A DNA stretch of 64,000 bases from Kerstersia gyiorum (GTDB lineage Bacteria > Pseudomonadota > Gammaproteobacteria > Burkholderiales > Burkholderiaceae_B): the NCBI RefSeq assembly GCF_004216755.1, contig NZ_SGWZ01000008.1, positions 1-64,000 of the forward strand, written 5' to 3'. The position numbers were made by a program, and so were the translations under genes. A model generated the notes under the pieces. It was given only the letters and a program-made list of their open reading frames with translations, was not told where the DNA came from and did not search any database. This document shows positions 17,889 to 26,554 of this stretch, piece by piece (positions within the stretch are counted from its first letter, which is position 1; each line of letters opens with the position of its first letter).

Positions 17889-19160
17889 TCAGGGCTGGTT
17901 CAGGAAACCGAAGAAATCCGAAAGGAAGCGGCGGCTGCTTTCCTGGTAGCCTTCCATGGTGAAGTGCACCAGGTCTTTGCCCACCCATTCGCGCTGCTGC
18001 CATTCCAGCATGGGGCAGGCGCCGCCCATGGCCTGTTTCCAGTCCCAGAACAGGGTTTTTTCCTCGCGTGCCACTTCCCACTGCACGCGGCGCACGGTGT
18101 CGTGCATGGCGGGCCTGCGGTCCTGGCAACTGGCCGGCGCGGGCCGGGCGCGATCCATGGCGTCGGGGATGCCGACGATCAGGACGGCTGCGTCGGGCAG
18201 GGCGCGCCGTATCTGGCGGATACCGGCGCGCAGGCTGGTGGCCATGTCCTCGGCAAGCAACTTGTCGTCAAAGGACTCATTGGTGCCGTAGGCCAGGATG
18301 ATCAGGTCTGCATGGGTGGCCTGCAATTGCTCCAGCCAGCCCGGCGACCATTTTTCAAAGATGGTCTGCCGGGCGCCATTGGTGCCGACGGGGGAAACGA
18401 TGACGCCATTGCTGCCCGTTTTCTCCAGCCAGATGCCGCCCAGCTGAGCGCCCTGGGCGCGAGGCGCAGTAATGGAAAACGGCAGGCGCACGTCCACGGT
18501 GACGCGTTGCCAGCCTTCGCCGGGCTGGCGTGGGGCCAGGGGCTGGCGCCTGCCGCGTGCATCCTCGACAAGCAGCGCGGGACCGGTCGTGGTCTGGCGC
18601 ACCAGGAAGGAGGCACGGTACAGCGAAGTATCGGGCTGGCGCAGTTCAATGCGGATGCGGGCGCCCTCCCTGGTGGGCATGGCGATATTGCCGCCCAGCG
18701 GGAAATGCGGGTGTTCTTCGGTACGGCTGGAGGTGAGCTGCCAGTGGGTGGAGCGGACCTTGACCAGCATGTGGCTCTGGCCGCGTATGTCCATGGGTGC
18801 GATCCAGCCGATGCCGGCATTGCCCAGCGAGGCCTGCAGCGTGCGGCGCAGGCCGGAGGTGAAGGTATCCGACGCCGTGTGTGAATCGCCTAGCTGCACG
18901 ATGGACAGGGTGCCAGCGGCGGCGCCGGCCTGGCGGGCGCGGAAATTCGCGATCAGGCGTTCGCGGTTAGGGTCGCCGAAGTCCGTCAGGCCGGAAGTAC
19001 CGACAGGGGGGATGTCATGGGCCAGCGGCGGGGCTGCCTTGGGTGGTGCGGCGGGTTCGGCTGCCGCCGCCAGCTGTGGATGGTAGGGGTTGCAGCCACT
19101 GGACAGTGCCAGCGCGAGCAACAGGGGGGCAAGCCAGCGGCGCGCAGGCAGGGCGCTCAT
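17889..19160 (-). CDS. SGNH-hydrolase lipoprotein, Ape1/PatB-like
   Basis: 423 residues from the ATG at 19160, which overlaps the upstream stop (ATGA). The signal peptide ends in a lipobox, LALSSGC with Cys23. SGNH blocks: GDSHTASD (catalytic Ser93), YGTNES, and DLVHFT (Asp396, His399). The stretch IVQLGDSHTASDTFTSGLRR and the following NAGIGW and FPLGG segments resemble, from memory, O-acetylpeptidoglycan esterase Ape1 of Neisseria and Campylobacter. The likely role is removing or transferring acetyl groups on peptidoglycan in the periplasm, with the two upstream genes. An exopolysaccharide substrate is the alternative. Confidence 0.72.
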   Translation of the reverse strand: MSALPARRWLAPLLLALALSSGCNPYHPQLAAAAEPAAPPKAAPPLAHDIPPVGTSGLTDFGDPNRERLIANFRARQAGAAAGTLSIVQLGDSHTASDTFTSGLRRTLQASLGNAGIGWIAPMDIRGQSHMLVKVRSTHWQLTSSRTEEHPHFPLGGNIAMPTREGARIRIELRQPDTSLYRASFLVRQTTTGPALLVEDARGRRQPLAPRQPGEGWQRVTVDVRLPFSITAPRAQGAQLGGIWLEKTGSNGVIVSPVGTNGARQTIFEKWSPGWLEQLQATHADLIILAYGTNESFDDKLLAEDMATSLRAGIRQIRRALPDAAVLIVGIPDAMDRARPAPASCQDRRPAMHDTVRRVQWEVAREEKTLFWDWKQAMGGACPMLEWQQREWVGKDLVHFTMEGYQESSRRFLSDFFGFLNQP

Positions 19161-20530
19161 TGGGCTGAGTCCGGCGCAGGCAGGACGTCGATGCGAGCCA
19201 GCACCGCTTCGGCGATCAGGCGCTGGCCCGCCACCGTGAAGTGGATGCCGTCGTCGATACGCACCTTGACACGGCGATCGCCGACCTGTACGTGGGTCGA
19301 GTACGCAGCGTTCTCGTTGCCCAGTAGCAGATTGGTAGGAATGAACTGGGCGCCGGCATGGGCGACTTCCGAGGCATACAGGGTGTTCAGGTAGTCCATG
19401 GACTGTTTGAGTGAATTCTTTTTCATGGCCGGGACTTCCAGCCACATGACATGGACCTGATGTTCGCGCGCGCTTTCGAGCAAGGCACGGATGCGTTCGC
19501 GATAAGCGGCTTCCCATTCCGGCGACTTGAATCGAAGGAAAGGCTGGCCTCGCGCCAGGGGGAAGTCCCAGGGGTCATTGGGGCCGAGAAATACCACCAT
19601 CAGCCGGATGTCAGGATGACTGGTGAGCGTCTGCTCGACGGTGGCCGGCCAATTGAAGAAGCCAGTATAAGCCAATCCGCTGCTTTGCTTGCTGAGGTCC
19701 AGGCTCTCGATGCCATGCTCTTTGAAGAGCTGTTTGCGGACATGCGGTGCCACCCCTTGCATCATCGAATCACCGACGAAAAACACGGTGTCGCCGGCTT
19801 GTAGCAATACCTGCGGTGGGGGGGGCAGGAACAGATCGGGGGGGGCAGACGTGCCTGCTTCCTCCGTCGTCGTGCGGCTTGCTTCATTACCGATGCCTGC
19901 GGCCGGGCCCGCGTTGCGGCTCGCTGCCACCAGGCTGTCGGGGGCCGCGTCAGGCTGGCCGGCAGGCCATGCGTCCAGGGTGTTGTGCCGTGCTTTCAGC
20001 GGCATTGTGTCGTCACGTACCAGCGAGGTAAGCACGCCGGATTCAGGTAGCGCCGCCGGCTCAGGCAGCACTGACCAGGGGTACTCATGGGCGTCCAGCA
20101 CTGTTTCTGCTGGCACTGTCGATGGCGGTTCCTGTGCGGGGGCTGGCACGGCAGCGGCAGGGGGGGCGGCCGCTTCCGACGCTGGCCGCGCGGGGCGGGC
20201 CTCCATACCGCGCACGGTAGCCTGTTGCGCCTGGCGTGGCGGCGTCAGCCATGTCTGGTTGATGCGCTCACGCATGGCATCGTCGAAACGGTGCAAGGCG
20301 GCGCTGCCTGCGTCCTGGTAGTGCATCCAGTCGCGTTGCAGTTCACCACCGGTCTGCCACAGTGCCGAGGCCTGGAACGCCGGAATGCCGGGGTCGCGGT
20401 GATACACCTCCAGCCAGTAGTTGCTGATGGAATTCTGCATCAGCCATACCAGCGCGGCAGCGGTCAGCAGCAGTGTGTAGAGCAGCTTGAAAAACGGCCG
20501 GCGTACCGGCGCCGGACTAGAATTTCGCAT
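19157..20530 (-). CDS. DUF459-type SGNH protein, probable O-acetyltransferase component
   Basis: 457 residues: one N-terminal membrane anchor (about 12-30), a long Ala/Pro-rich low-complexity periplasmic linker (about 95-240), then an SGNH domain with GDSMMQGV (Ser255), LGPNDPWD and DGIHFT near 432-437. This matches the DUF459 (PF04311) family, which commonly sits beside MBOAT acyltransferases. It overlaps the MBOAT gene by 14 bp and the lipoprotein gene by 4 bp. In PatA/PatB- or AlgI/AlgJ-type systems the SGNH partner transfers the acetyl group exported by the MBOAT protein; I infer that role here. Confidence 0.75.
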   Translation of the reverse strand: MRNSSPAPVRRPFFKLLYTLLLTAAALVWLMQNSISNYWLEVYHRDPGIPAFQASALWQTGGELQRDWMHYQDAGSAALHRFDDAMRERINQTWLTPPRQAQQATVRGMEARPARPASEAAAPPAAAVPAPAQEPPSTVPAETVLDAHEYPWSVLPEPAALPESGVLTSLVRDDTMPLKARHNTLDAWPAGQPDAAPDSLVAASRNAGPAAGIGNEASRTTTEEAGTSAPPDLFLPPPPQVLLQAGDTVFFVGDSMMQGVAPHVRKQLFKEHGIESLDLSKQSSGLAYTGFFNWPATVEQTLTSHPDIRLMVVFLGPNDPWDFPLARGQPFLRFKSPEWEAAYRERIRALLESAREHQVHVMWLEVPAMKKNSLKQSMDYLNTLYASEVAHAGAQFIPTNLLLGNENAAYSTHVQVGDRRVKVRIDDGIHFTVAGQRLIAEAVLARIDVLPAPDSAQ

Positions 20531-21923
20531 AGATGAAACCGGGAATGCCGGGAGGCGACAGTGTCATGCCTATCCACACCAGGGCGACCAGAACGAACGG
20601 CTGCAATACCCAAGGCGTCTGTCCGGTGCGTGCCAGCAGTTGTCGGGTCAGCTGCGCCAGCCTGGGATAAAGCATCAGCAGCAGCCAGGCCAGCAACAGG
20701 TAGAAGGGGGAATTGAATTGCAATGGCTGCTGGAAGTTGGAAAACAGCGCCCGAATGAAGTCCGTGCTTTGCTCCAGTGTCTGGCTGCGGAAGAAGATCC
20801 AGGCGAATGCCACGTAAAGCACGGTGGCGGTATTTGCCAGCAGCGGTGAAAGACCGCTCAGCCGGTCGCGTCCGAACAGGCGGTCGCCACAGTTCAGCAG
20901 GATCATGCCCAGGCCATGGATCGCGCCCCAGGCCAGGAAGTTGACACTGGCGCCGTGCCAGAGGCCCGACAGCACCATGGCGATCATCAAGTTGGCCTGG
21001 GTGCGGGAAAAACCCTTGCGTGAACCGCCCAGCGGGATATACAGGTAGTCGCGAATCCAGGTGGACAGGCTGATATGCCAACGTGACCAGAAATGGCGCA
21101 GGTTGGTCGCGGCGTAAGGCGCGTCGAAGTTGATGGGCAGGCGAAAGCCCAGTAGTAGCGCCAGCCCGGTGACCAGATCGGTATAGCCCGAGAAATTCAG
21201 GTAGATCTGCCAGCTGTAGGCCACCAGCCCGAGCAGGGCATCGAGCGCATGGTATTCCAGCGGGTTGGCGAAAACCGGATCGGCCCAGGTGTCAGCCAGC
21301 ACGGCACTGAGCCAGACCACCTTGAGTATGCCCAGCGCGATCAGCAGCAGGCCACGCGGATACTCGTCAAGCTGGCGCGGTGCGGTGCTGGTGATCTGGG
21401 GCAGGAAATCCCTGGCCCGGTTGATCGGGCCGGCGATGACGCTGGGGAAAAACGCCAGAAACAGTGCGAGCTGGTCCACACGCACCGGCTTGAACTCGCC
21501 GCGCTGCAGCGAGACCAGGTAGCTGATCGAATGGAAGGTGTAGAACGAAATGCCCAGCGGCACCATGACTTGCAGCGCCGGCAGCATGTGCTTCAGGCCC
21601 AGCGCCAACAACAGGGTATTGATGTTTTCGCTGAAAAAGTCGAAATACTTGAAGAAGGCCAGATTGGCGATGGCCAGCGTGATCGACAGGCCTAGCGCCA
21701 GCTTGCCATGCACGCGCCATCGTGTGATGAGCAGGGCGCAGGCATGGATGCCCAGCGTGTAGCCGGCCAGAACCAGTGCGAAATAGGGATGGAAGCTGGC
21801 CAGGATGTAGTAGCTGGCCAGCAGGATGAAACTGTTCTGTATTCCCGGCAGTGCTTTGCATGCCCAATACAGCAGCAGGAAGAGCAGGAAGAAAACCGAG
21901 AATTCAAGTGAGAGGAAATTCAT
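20517..21923 (-). CDS. MBOAT-family O-acyltransferase (PatA/AlgI-like)
   Basis: 468-residue multi-pass inner-membrane protein. Family hallmarks: LGISFYTFHSISYLV, AGPINRARDFLPQ, FWSRWHISLSTWIRDYLYIPLGGS (His283) and the conserved active-site histidine His323 in LSGLWHGAS. It would move acetyl groups across the membrane for O-acetylation of a cell-envelope glycan. It is first of a tightly overlapping three-gene minus-strand unit with two SGNH proteins. A promoter-like pair lies about 70-95 bp upstream. Confidence 0.9.
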   Translation of the reverse strand: MNFLSLEFSVFFLLFLLLYWACKALPGIQNSFILLASYYILASFHPYFALVLAGYTLGIHACALLITRWRVHGKLALGLSITLAIANLAFFKYFDFFSENINTLLLALGLKHMLPALQVMVPLGISFYTFHSISYLVSLQRGEFKPVRVDQLALFLAFFPSVIAGPINRARDFLPQITSTAPRQLDEYPRGLLLIALGILKVVWLSAVLADTWADPVFANPLEYHALDALLGLVAYSWQIYLNFSGYTDLVTGLALLLGFRLPINFDAPYAATNLRHFWSRWHISLSTWIRDYLYIPLGGSRKGFSRTQANLMIAMVLSGLWHGASVNFLAWGAIHGLGMILLNCGDRLFGRDRLSGLSPLLANTATVLYVAFAWIFFRSQTLEQSTDFIRALFSNFQQPLQFNSPFYLLLAWLLLMLYPRLAQLTRQLLARTGQTPWVLQPFVLVALVWIGMTLSPPGIPGFIYAKF

Positions 21924-21991
21924 AAGCCGGGGCGCCCGCGATGCTGGCGCACGCTTGGCAGGCAGGCGGCGTCGCTTATCTTAACGTTTGC

Positions 21992-22019
21992 TTATTATTG
22001 GGACGCCGGCATGATACAA
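21992..22019 (-). promoter_or_regulatory. Candidate sigma-70 promoter of the O-acetylation operon
   Basis: On the minus strand TTGTAT (22019-22014) is followed after 16 bp by TAATAA (21997-21992), about 70 bp before the MBOAT start. The surrounding sequence is markedly more AT-rich than its neighbours. There is no experimental support. Confidence 0.4.
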
Positions 22020-22084
22020 CGCTTTAGGCGGGGTAACCGCCGGGGAAATGCCTGGTTACCGATGCCTAGATAAAGAAAGATTCT

Positions 22085-22127
22085 GGCATGCCGCCGGCCC
22101 TGCAGGGAGCGCGGGCGGCGGCATGCC
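22085..22127 (-). terminator. Probable terminator of the TRAP transporter operon
   Basis: Perfect 12-bp inverted repeat GGCATGCCGCCG (22085-22096) / CGGCGGCATGCC (22116-22127) seven bases after the dctM stop. Its 19-nt loop contains CCCTGCAGGG. Read on the minus strand, the stem is followed by AGAATCTTTCTTT, which is T-rich but not a canonical U tract. Confidence 0.55.
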
Positions 22128-22133
22128 GGGGAC

Positions 22134-23411
22134 TCAGCGGCTGTAGGCCAGGTCCCGCAGCCACAGCGACATGCCGGGGATGTACGTGATCACCATCAGG
22201 CACAGCAGCACAACGATGACCAGCGGTATCAGGGGCTTCATCAGCCGTTCCAGGGAGATCTTGGCGATGGCGCAGGCGGCGAACAGGTTCACGCCCAGCG
22301 GCGGCGTGATCATGCCCAGCGCGAGGTTCACGATCATGATGACGCCGAAGTGCACCGGGTCGATGCCGAACTGCATGGCTACCGGCAGCAGCAGCGGCGC
22401 CAGCACCACGATCGAGGCCGAGGTCTCGATGAACATGCCGACCACGAAGAGCGCGACGTTGATGCCCAGCAGGAAGGTGAAGCTGTCGGAGAACAGTGTG
22501 CTCAGCCAGGCGCCCAGCATGTCTGGCACGCCGGCGCGGTTCAGCAGGAAGCTGAAGACGCCCGCATTGGCGATGATGAACATGATGACCGCCGTGGAAA
22601 TCACCGAGCGGTGCAGCACGCGGGAAAACTGCTTCACGTTCATTTGCCGGTAGATGAACATGCCCACGAACAGCGCATAGACCACTGCCACCACTGACGC
22701 CTCGGTAGGCGTGAAGATGCCGCCATAGATGCCGCCGAGAATGATGACGGGCATCAGCAGCGCCAACCAGGCGCGCTTGAAGGCAGGCCAGACCGACAGG
22801 CGGCCTTCGCCGTCATGCTTGCCCAGGCCGTTGCGGCGGGCGTAGAACCAGGCATAGGCCATCAGCGCGAAGCCGATCAGCAGGCCGGGGATGACGCCAG
22901 CGATGAACAGTTCACCCGTGGAGGTTTCCGTCGAGACCGCATACAGGATCATCGGGATCGACGGCGGCAGGATGACCCCCAGTTCCGCCGATGCCGCCTG
23001 CAGCGATGCCGCGAATGGTACCGGGTAGCCGTGCCGCGCCATGGCGGGGATCAGGATGGCGCCGACCGCGAAGGTGGTGGCGACACTGGAGCCCGCGACG
23101 GCGGAGAAGATCATGCAGGTCAGGACGCAGGTGCAGGCCAGGCCGCCCTGCATGCCGCCGACCAGGCTTTTGGCGAAATCCACCATACGGGCGGAAATAC
23201 CGCCGGCTTCCATCAGGTTGCCGGCCAGGATGAAGAAGGGAATGGCGACCAACGGGTACTTGTCCAGTGCGGCAAACAGCTGTTGCGCCACCACCAGCCA
23301 GGTCAGGTTGCTGGATGCGACACCCAGCAGGCTGGACAGGCCGATGGAGACGGCGATCGGGATGGACAGCCCGAAAAACACCAGCATCGAAACGATCATT
23401 AATTGGGACAT
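22134..23411 (-). CDS. dctM: TRAP transporter large permease (DctM/TRAP-T)
   Basis: 425-residue integral membrane protein with about 12 hydrophobic segments. Typical stretches are FFILAGNLMEAGGISARMVDFAKSLVG, GVILPPSIPMILYA and the C-terminal NLALGMITPPLGVNLFAA. It forms the ion-coupled channel of a tripartite ATP-independent periplasmic transporter together with the small permease and binding protein encoded upstream in the order P-Q-M. Confidence 0.95.
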   Translation of the reverse strand: MSQLMIVSMLVFFGLSIPIAVSIGLSSLLGVASSNLTWLVVAQQLFAALDKYPLVAIPFFILAGNLMEAGGISARMVDFAKSLVGGMQGGLACTCVLTCMIFSAVAGSSVATTFAVGAILIPAMARHGYPVPFAASLQAASAELGVILPPSIPMILYAVSTETSTGELFIAGVIPGLLIGFALMAYAWFYARRNGLGKHDGEGRLSVWPAFKRAWLALLMPVIILGGIYGGIFTPTEASVVAVVYALFVGMFIYRQMNVKQFSRVLHRSVISTAVIMFIIANAGVFSFLLNRAGVPDMLGAWLSTLFSDSFTFLLGINVALFVVGMFIETSASIVVLAPLLLPVAMQFGIDPVHFGVIMIVNLALGMITPPLGVNLFAACAIAKISLERLMKPLIPLVIVVLLCLMVITYIPGMSLWLRDLAYSR

Positions 23412-23435
23412 GGCGAGGATTCCGTATTCAGTCCA

Positions 23436-23933
23436 TCAACCTTGTGCATCGTTGCGCTCGGGCGCAGCGGCATCGCGGTCGAACAGGCGGGCAAAGACCG
23501 CAATGGCGGCCAGGGTCGTGCCCACGGGAATGGACAGATAGATCCAGGAAATCGAGATATCCAGGCTGGGCATGCTCTGGAACCGGACACGGTGGGTCAT
23601 TTGCCCGCCAATCCAGGCCAGGAACAGCAGGAAGCCGGCACAGATGAGGGCCAGCACCCATTCCAGAATACGCCGGGGCCGCCCCGTCAGGCGTTCGCGC
23701 AGCATCTCGACGCTGATCATGGCGCCGTGCCGGAAGGCCAGGGAGATGCCGAGCATGACGGTCCAGATCAGGACGGCGCGGGTCAGGATTTCACTCCAGT
23801 CGGAGGGGGCCTGCAGGACGAAGCGCGTGATCACCTGGTAAAAGGCGGTCGCGACGGCGACGAGCAGCAACACCTGGGTAATGAGAGAGACAGCGCGGAA
23901 AAGGACGCGGTCGAACAGGCAGAGCAGACGCAT
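23436..23933 (-). CDS. dctQ: TRAP transporter small permease (DctQ)
   Basis: 165 residues with four hydrophobic segments and the family stretches TRAVLIWTVMLGISLAFRHGAMISVEML and a C-terminal YLSIPVGTTLAAIAVFARL. It scaffolds the large permease. It lies 24 bp before dctM and about 120 bp after dctP, with a hairpin in the dctP-dctQ gap that may lower its expression relative to dctP. Confidence 0.92.
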   Translation of the reverse strand: MRLLCLFDRVLFRAVSLITQVLLLVAVATAFYQVITRFVLQAPSDWSEILTRAVLIWTVMLGISLAFRHGAMISVEMLRERLTGRPRRILEWVLALICAGFLLFLAWIGGQMTHRVRFQSMPSLDISISWIYLSIPVGTTLAAIAVFARLFDRDAAAPERNDAQG

Positions 23934-23999
23934 GATGACAGTGTTTCAGGAAGAGAAACGCCCGAAGTTGCAGCGCAACGCCGGGCATGGCTCGGAGGC

Positions 24000-24024
24000 G
24001 GGCATGGCGGCATCGGCCATGCCC
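24000..24024 (-). other. Hairpin between dctP and dctQ
   Basis: Perfect 8-bp inverted repeat GGGCATGG (24000-24007) / CCATGCCC (24017-24024) with a 9-nt loop, about 30 bp after the dctP stop and without a U tract. Such hairpins often stabilise the upstream binding-protein message or partly terminate transcription, raising binding protein over permease. That function is inferred. Confidence 0.5.
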
Positions 24025-24052
24025 ATTCCCCGGGATCCGGGTCAGTGCCGGA

Positions 24053-25027
24053 TTACTTGGTGTCCTGGATGGCCTTGATCAGGTCGGCGCCATAGCGCTT
24101 TTCATAATCCTTGTAGGCCGGCTGGACTGCTTGCTGGAATGCCTCGCGGTCGATTTCCGTGGTGATCTGCATGCCTTCGCCGCGCAGCTGCTCCAGGCCA
24201 TTCTTCTCGACATTGTCGACGTAGTCGCGCATGGCCTTGGCCCCATCGACGGCGGCCTGCTTGAACAGCGCCTTGTCGGCATCGTTCAGGCCTTCATAGA
24301 CGGAGGGCGAAACGATGATGACGGTGGGCGCGTACACGTGCGACGTCAGCGAGAGGTACTTCTGGATTTGCGACAGCTTGGCCGAAACGATGACCGACAG
24401 CGGGTTTTCCTGGCCGTCGATGGTGCCTTGCTGCAGGGCGGTGGCCACTTCAGGCCAGGCCATGGGCGTGGGCAGCATGCCGATTTCGCGGAAGGCGGCG
24501 ATGTGCACGGGGTTTTCGGTGACGCGGATCTTCAGGCCCTTGGCGTCTTCAGGCTTGCTGACCGGACGCACGTTGTTGGTCAGGTGGCGGAAACCTTGTT
24601 CGCCCCAGGCCAGCGCGACCAGGCCGCGCTTGGAAAAGTCTTCCAGCATGCCTTCGCCGATGGGGCCGTCCAGCACGGTACGGGCATGGTCCAGGTCGCG
24701 CAGCAGGAAGGGAATGTCGAAGACGCCGGTGGAGGGCACGAAGTTCAGCGTGGCGCCGGTCGAAACGATGGCCAGGTCGATGGTGCCCAGTTGCAGGCCT
24801 TCCAGCACTTCGCGTTCGCCGCCCAGCGCACTGTTGGCGAATTGCTGCACGGTGTAGCGGCCGTCGCTCGATTTAGCGAGGGATTGCGCGAATGCCTCGC
24901 CGCCGGCGCCATAATGGGATTGCTGCGACAACGCATAGGCCATCTTCAGAGGGGCCGCGGCGCTGGCCGGGGCGGTGGCGACGATGGCGACGGATGCCAT
25001 GGCGATGGCAAGCCAGTTCTTACGCAT
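24053..25027 (-). CDS. dctP: TRAP transporter substrate-binding protein (DctP family)
   Basis: 324 residues with a Sec signal peptide ending near ASAAA (residue 24). The diagnostic ligand-binding segment is present: KGLKIRVTENPVHIAAFREIG followed by PMAWPEVATALQQGTIDGQENP, including the arginine that salt-bridges a carboxylate ligand. The substrate is therefore probably an organic acid, identity unknown. An AGGAGC ribosome binding site precedes the ATG. It is first gene of dctPQM and divergent from the globin gene. Confidence 0.94.
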   Translation of the reverse strand: MRKNWLAIAMASVAIVATAPASAAAPLKMAYALSQQSHYGAGGEAFAQSLAKSSDGRYTVQQFANSALGGEREVLEGLQLGTIDLAIVSTGATLNFVPSTGVFDIPFLLRDLDHARTVLDGPIGEGMLEDFSKRGLVALAWGEQGFRHLTNNVRPVSKPEDAKGLKIRVTENPVHIAAFREIGMLPTPMAWPEVATALQQGTIDGQENPLSVIVSAKLSQIQKYLSLTSHVYAPTVIIVSPSVYEGLNDADKALFKQAAVDGAKAMRDYVDNVEKNGLEQLRGEGMQITTEIDREAFQQAVQPAYKDYEKRYGADLIKAIQDTK

Positions 25028-25251
25028 GATGAGTTTGCTCCTGATCCTGAGGGGGCGGCAGCCTGCGGCGCTGGGAAAGGGATGGGCAGCGCGACGGGAG
25101 CCTGAATTTTTTCAGTGCAGCAGAGGGGAAGGGCCATCGTGCAGCAGTCCCCAGGAGCTGGCCGCGCATCGGTTACCATGCGGATCACGCCGAACCGGCG
25201 GCAGCTGTAATATCTTAATAATAATACTACGCATGGTATGCAAGGTTTCTC

Positions 25252-25671
25252 ATGAGTCGTGTGCAACCCATTTTCGAGCCCTATGACACCAGCCGCAGTC
25301 TGTACGAGCATCTGGGTGGCGAGACCGGCGTGCGGCGTATCGTAGACCGATTCTATGACCTGATGGACCTGGAAGACGACTTCCGCGAGTTGCGCGCCGT
25401 GCATGGACCCAGCCTGGACGAGGCGCGCGACAAATTGTTCTGGTTCCTGAGTGGCTATTTCGGCGGCCCTGATCTCTATATCAGCCGTTTTGGCCATCCG
25501 CGCCTGCGCGCCCGCCACCTGCCGTTTCCCATTGGAACGACCGAGCGCGACCAATGGGTGGCCTGCATGGGCCGGGCGTTGGTGGACGAGAATGTGCCCG
25601 CGCCGCTGGTCGACCGCCTGGTCCATACTTTTTTCGGCGTGGCCGATTGGATGCGTAACCGTGAAGGCTGA
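25252..25671 (+). CDS. Group II truncated haemoglobin
   Basis: 139-residue 2-over-2 globin. LYEHLGGETGVRRIVDRFYDLM opens the fold; the proximal histidine is His89 in RHLPFPIG, and Trp102 (position G8) in RDQWVACM marks group II (TrHbO). Members bind O2 and NO and are linked to oxidative or nitrosative stress. Its stop overlaps the following kdkA by 11 bp. The upstream 220 bp contain an AT-rich island (about 25206-25230) likely to hold the promoter. Confidence 0.93.
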   Translation: MSRVQPIFEPYDTSRSLYEHLGGETGVRRIVDRFYDLMDLEDDFRELRAVHGPSLDEARDKLFWFLSGYFGGPDLYISRFGHPRLRARHLPFPIGTTERDQWVACMGRALVDENVPAPLVDRLVHTFFGVADWMRNREG

Positions 25672-26398
25672 GCTGCAGTCCGCGCCGGCGCTCAGTCCCA
25701 CTGGCGAAGCCATCGTGCGCTGGCGCGGCGGTGCGATGATCTATGATCCGCAGGCCCTGTCCGGCAAAGGCGCGCAGGCCGGGCCGCACTGGCTGGTGCC
25801 GCCCCCAGGTGCGCAGCCGGTCGGGGCGGGCGGTCGGCAGGCCGCCTGGTATGTGGAAGGAGATTTCGGTGCTGGCGTGCTGCGCGGCTATCGCCGTGGC
25901 GGCTTGCTGGCGCGCATCAATCGCGACCGCTATCTGTGGCAGGGGGAAGATTTCACCCGGCCGTTCCGCGAATTCCGTTTGATGGCCGGCATGCGTGCGG
26001 CAGGGTTGCCGGTGCCGCAGGTATTGGCGGCCGGCTATTGGCGTACCGGTCCCTGGTATCGGGCGGCGTTGTTGACGCGCCGCATTCCCGGCGCCGTGCC
26101 GTTGGCCAAGCGTCTGGCGGACCGTTGCGCACTGACGCTGGCGGCGCGCGCGGTCTTCGATATGCACCAGGCCGGCGTCTATCATGCCGATCTGAATGTC
26201 TACAACCTGCTGTTCGACGCCACGGGCGCGTCCTGGATCATAGACATGGACCGTGGGCGCCTGGGGCTGGACGAGGCCCAGCGGCGCGAGACCCTGGCAC
26301 GCCTGAGGCGTTCGTTCCTGAAGGTCGGCGGCGAGGTGGAGGGGGGCCAGGCCTGGCAGGTTTTCTCCGGCGCCTACATGCACTGCACCACGGGCTGA
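25661..26398 (+). CDS. kdkA: 3-deoxy-D-manno-octulosonic acid (Kdo) kinase
   Basis: Predicted lipopolysaccharide core kinase phosphorylating the Kdo residue on lipid IVA. The GTG at 25661 gives 245 residues and the usual family length; the frame extends further back inside the globin gene but without family similarity. Kinase landmarks: FREFRLMAGMRAAGLPVP, the catalytic HADLNVYNLLF (His175, Asp177, Asn182) and the metal-binding WIIDMDRG (Asp195/197). It acts at the cytoplasmic face of the inner membrane. The 11-bp overlap with the globin gene implies translational coupling. Confidence 0.88.
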   Translation: MKAELQSAPALSPTGEAIVRWRGGAMIYDPQALSGKGAQAGPHWLVPPPGAQPVGAGGRQAAWYVEGDFGAGVLRGYRRGGLLARINRDRYLWQGEDFTRPFREFRLMAGMRAAGLPVPQVLAAGYWRTGPWYRAALLTRRIPGAVPLAKRLADRCALTLAARAVFDMHQAGVYHADLNVYNLLFDATGASWIIDMDRGRLGLDEAQRRETLARLRRSFLKVGGEVEGGQAWQVFSGAYMHCTTG

Positions 26399-26554
26399 CC
26401 CTGGAAGCGCTGGCGATTCGCACCACAGGCGCGTTGCCTGGCCAGGCGGATTGCAGGAAACCGAGCGGATTTCTTCACATTTTTGCCCGTTCTCCCAGGC
26501 AAAAAGCTTTATGATTCGGGCTTTTCACACATGCGGATTTTCGCGGGGGTCATC

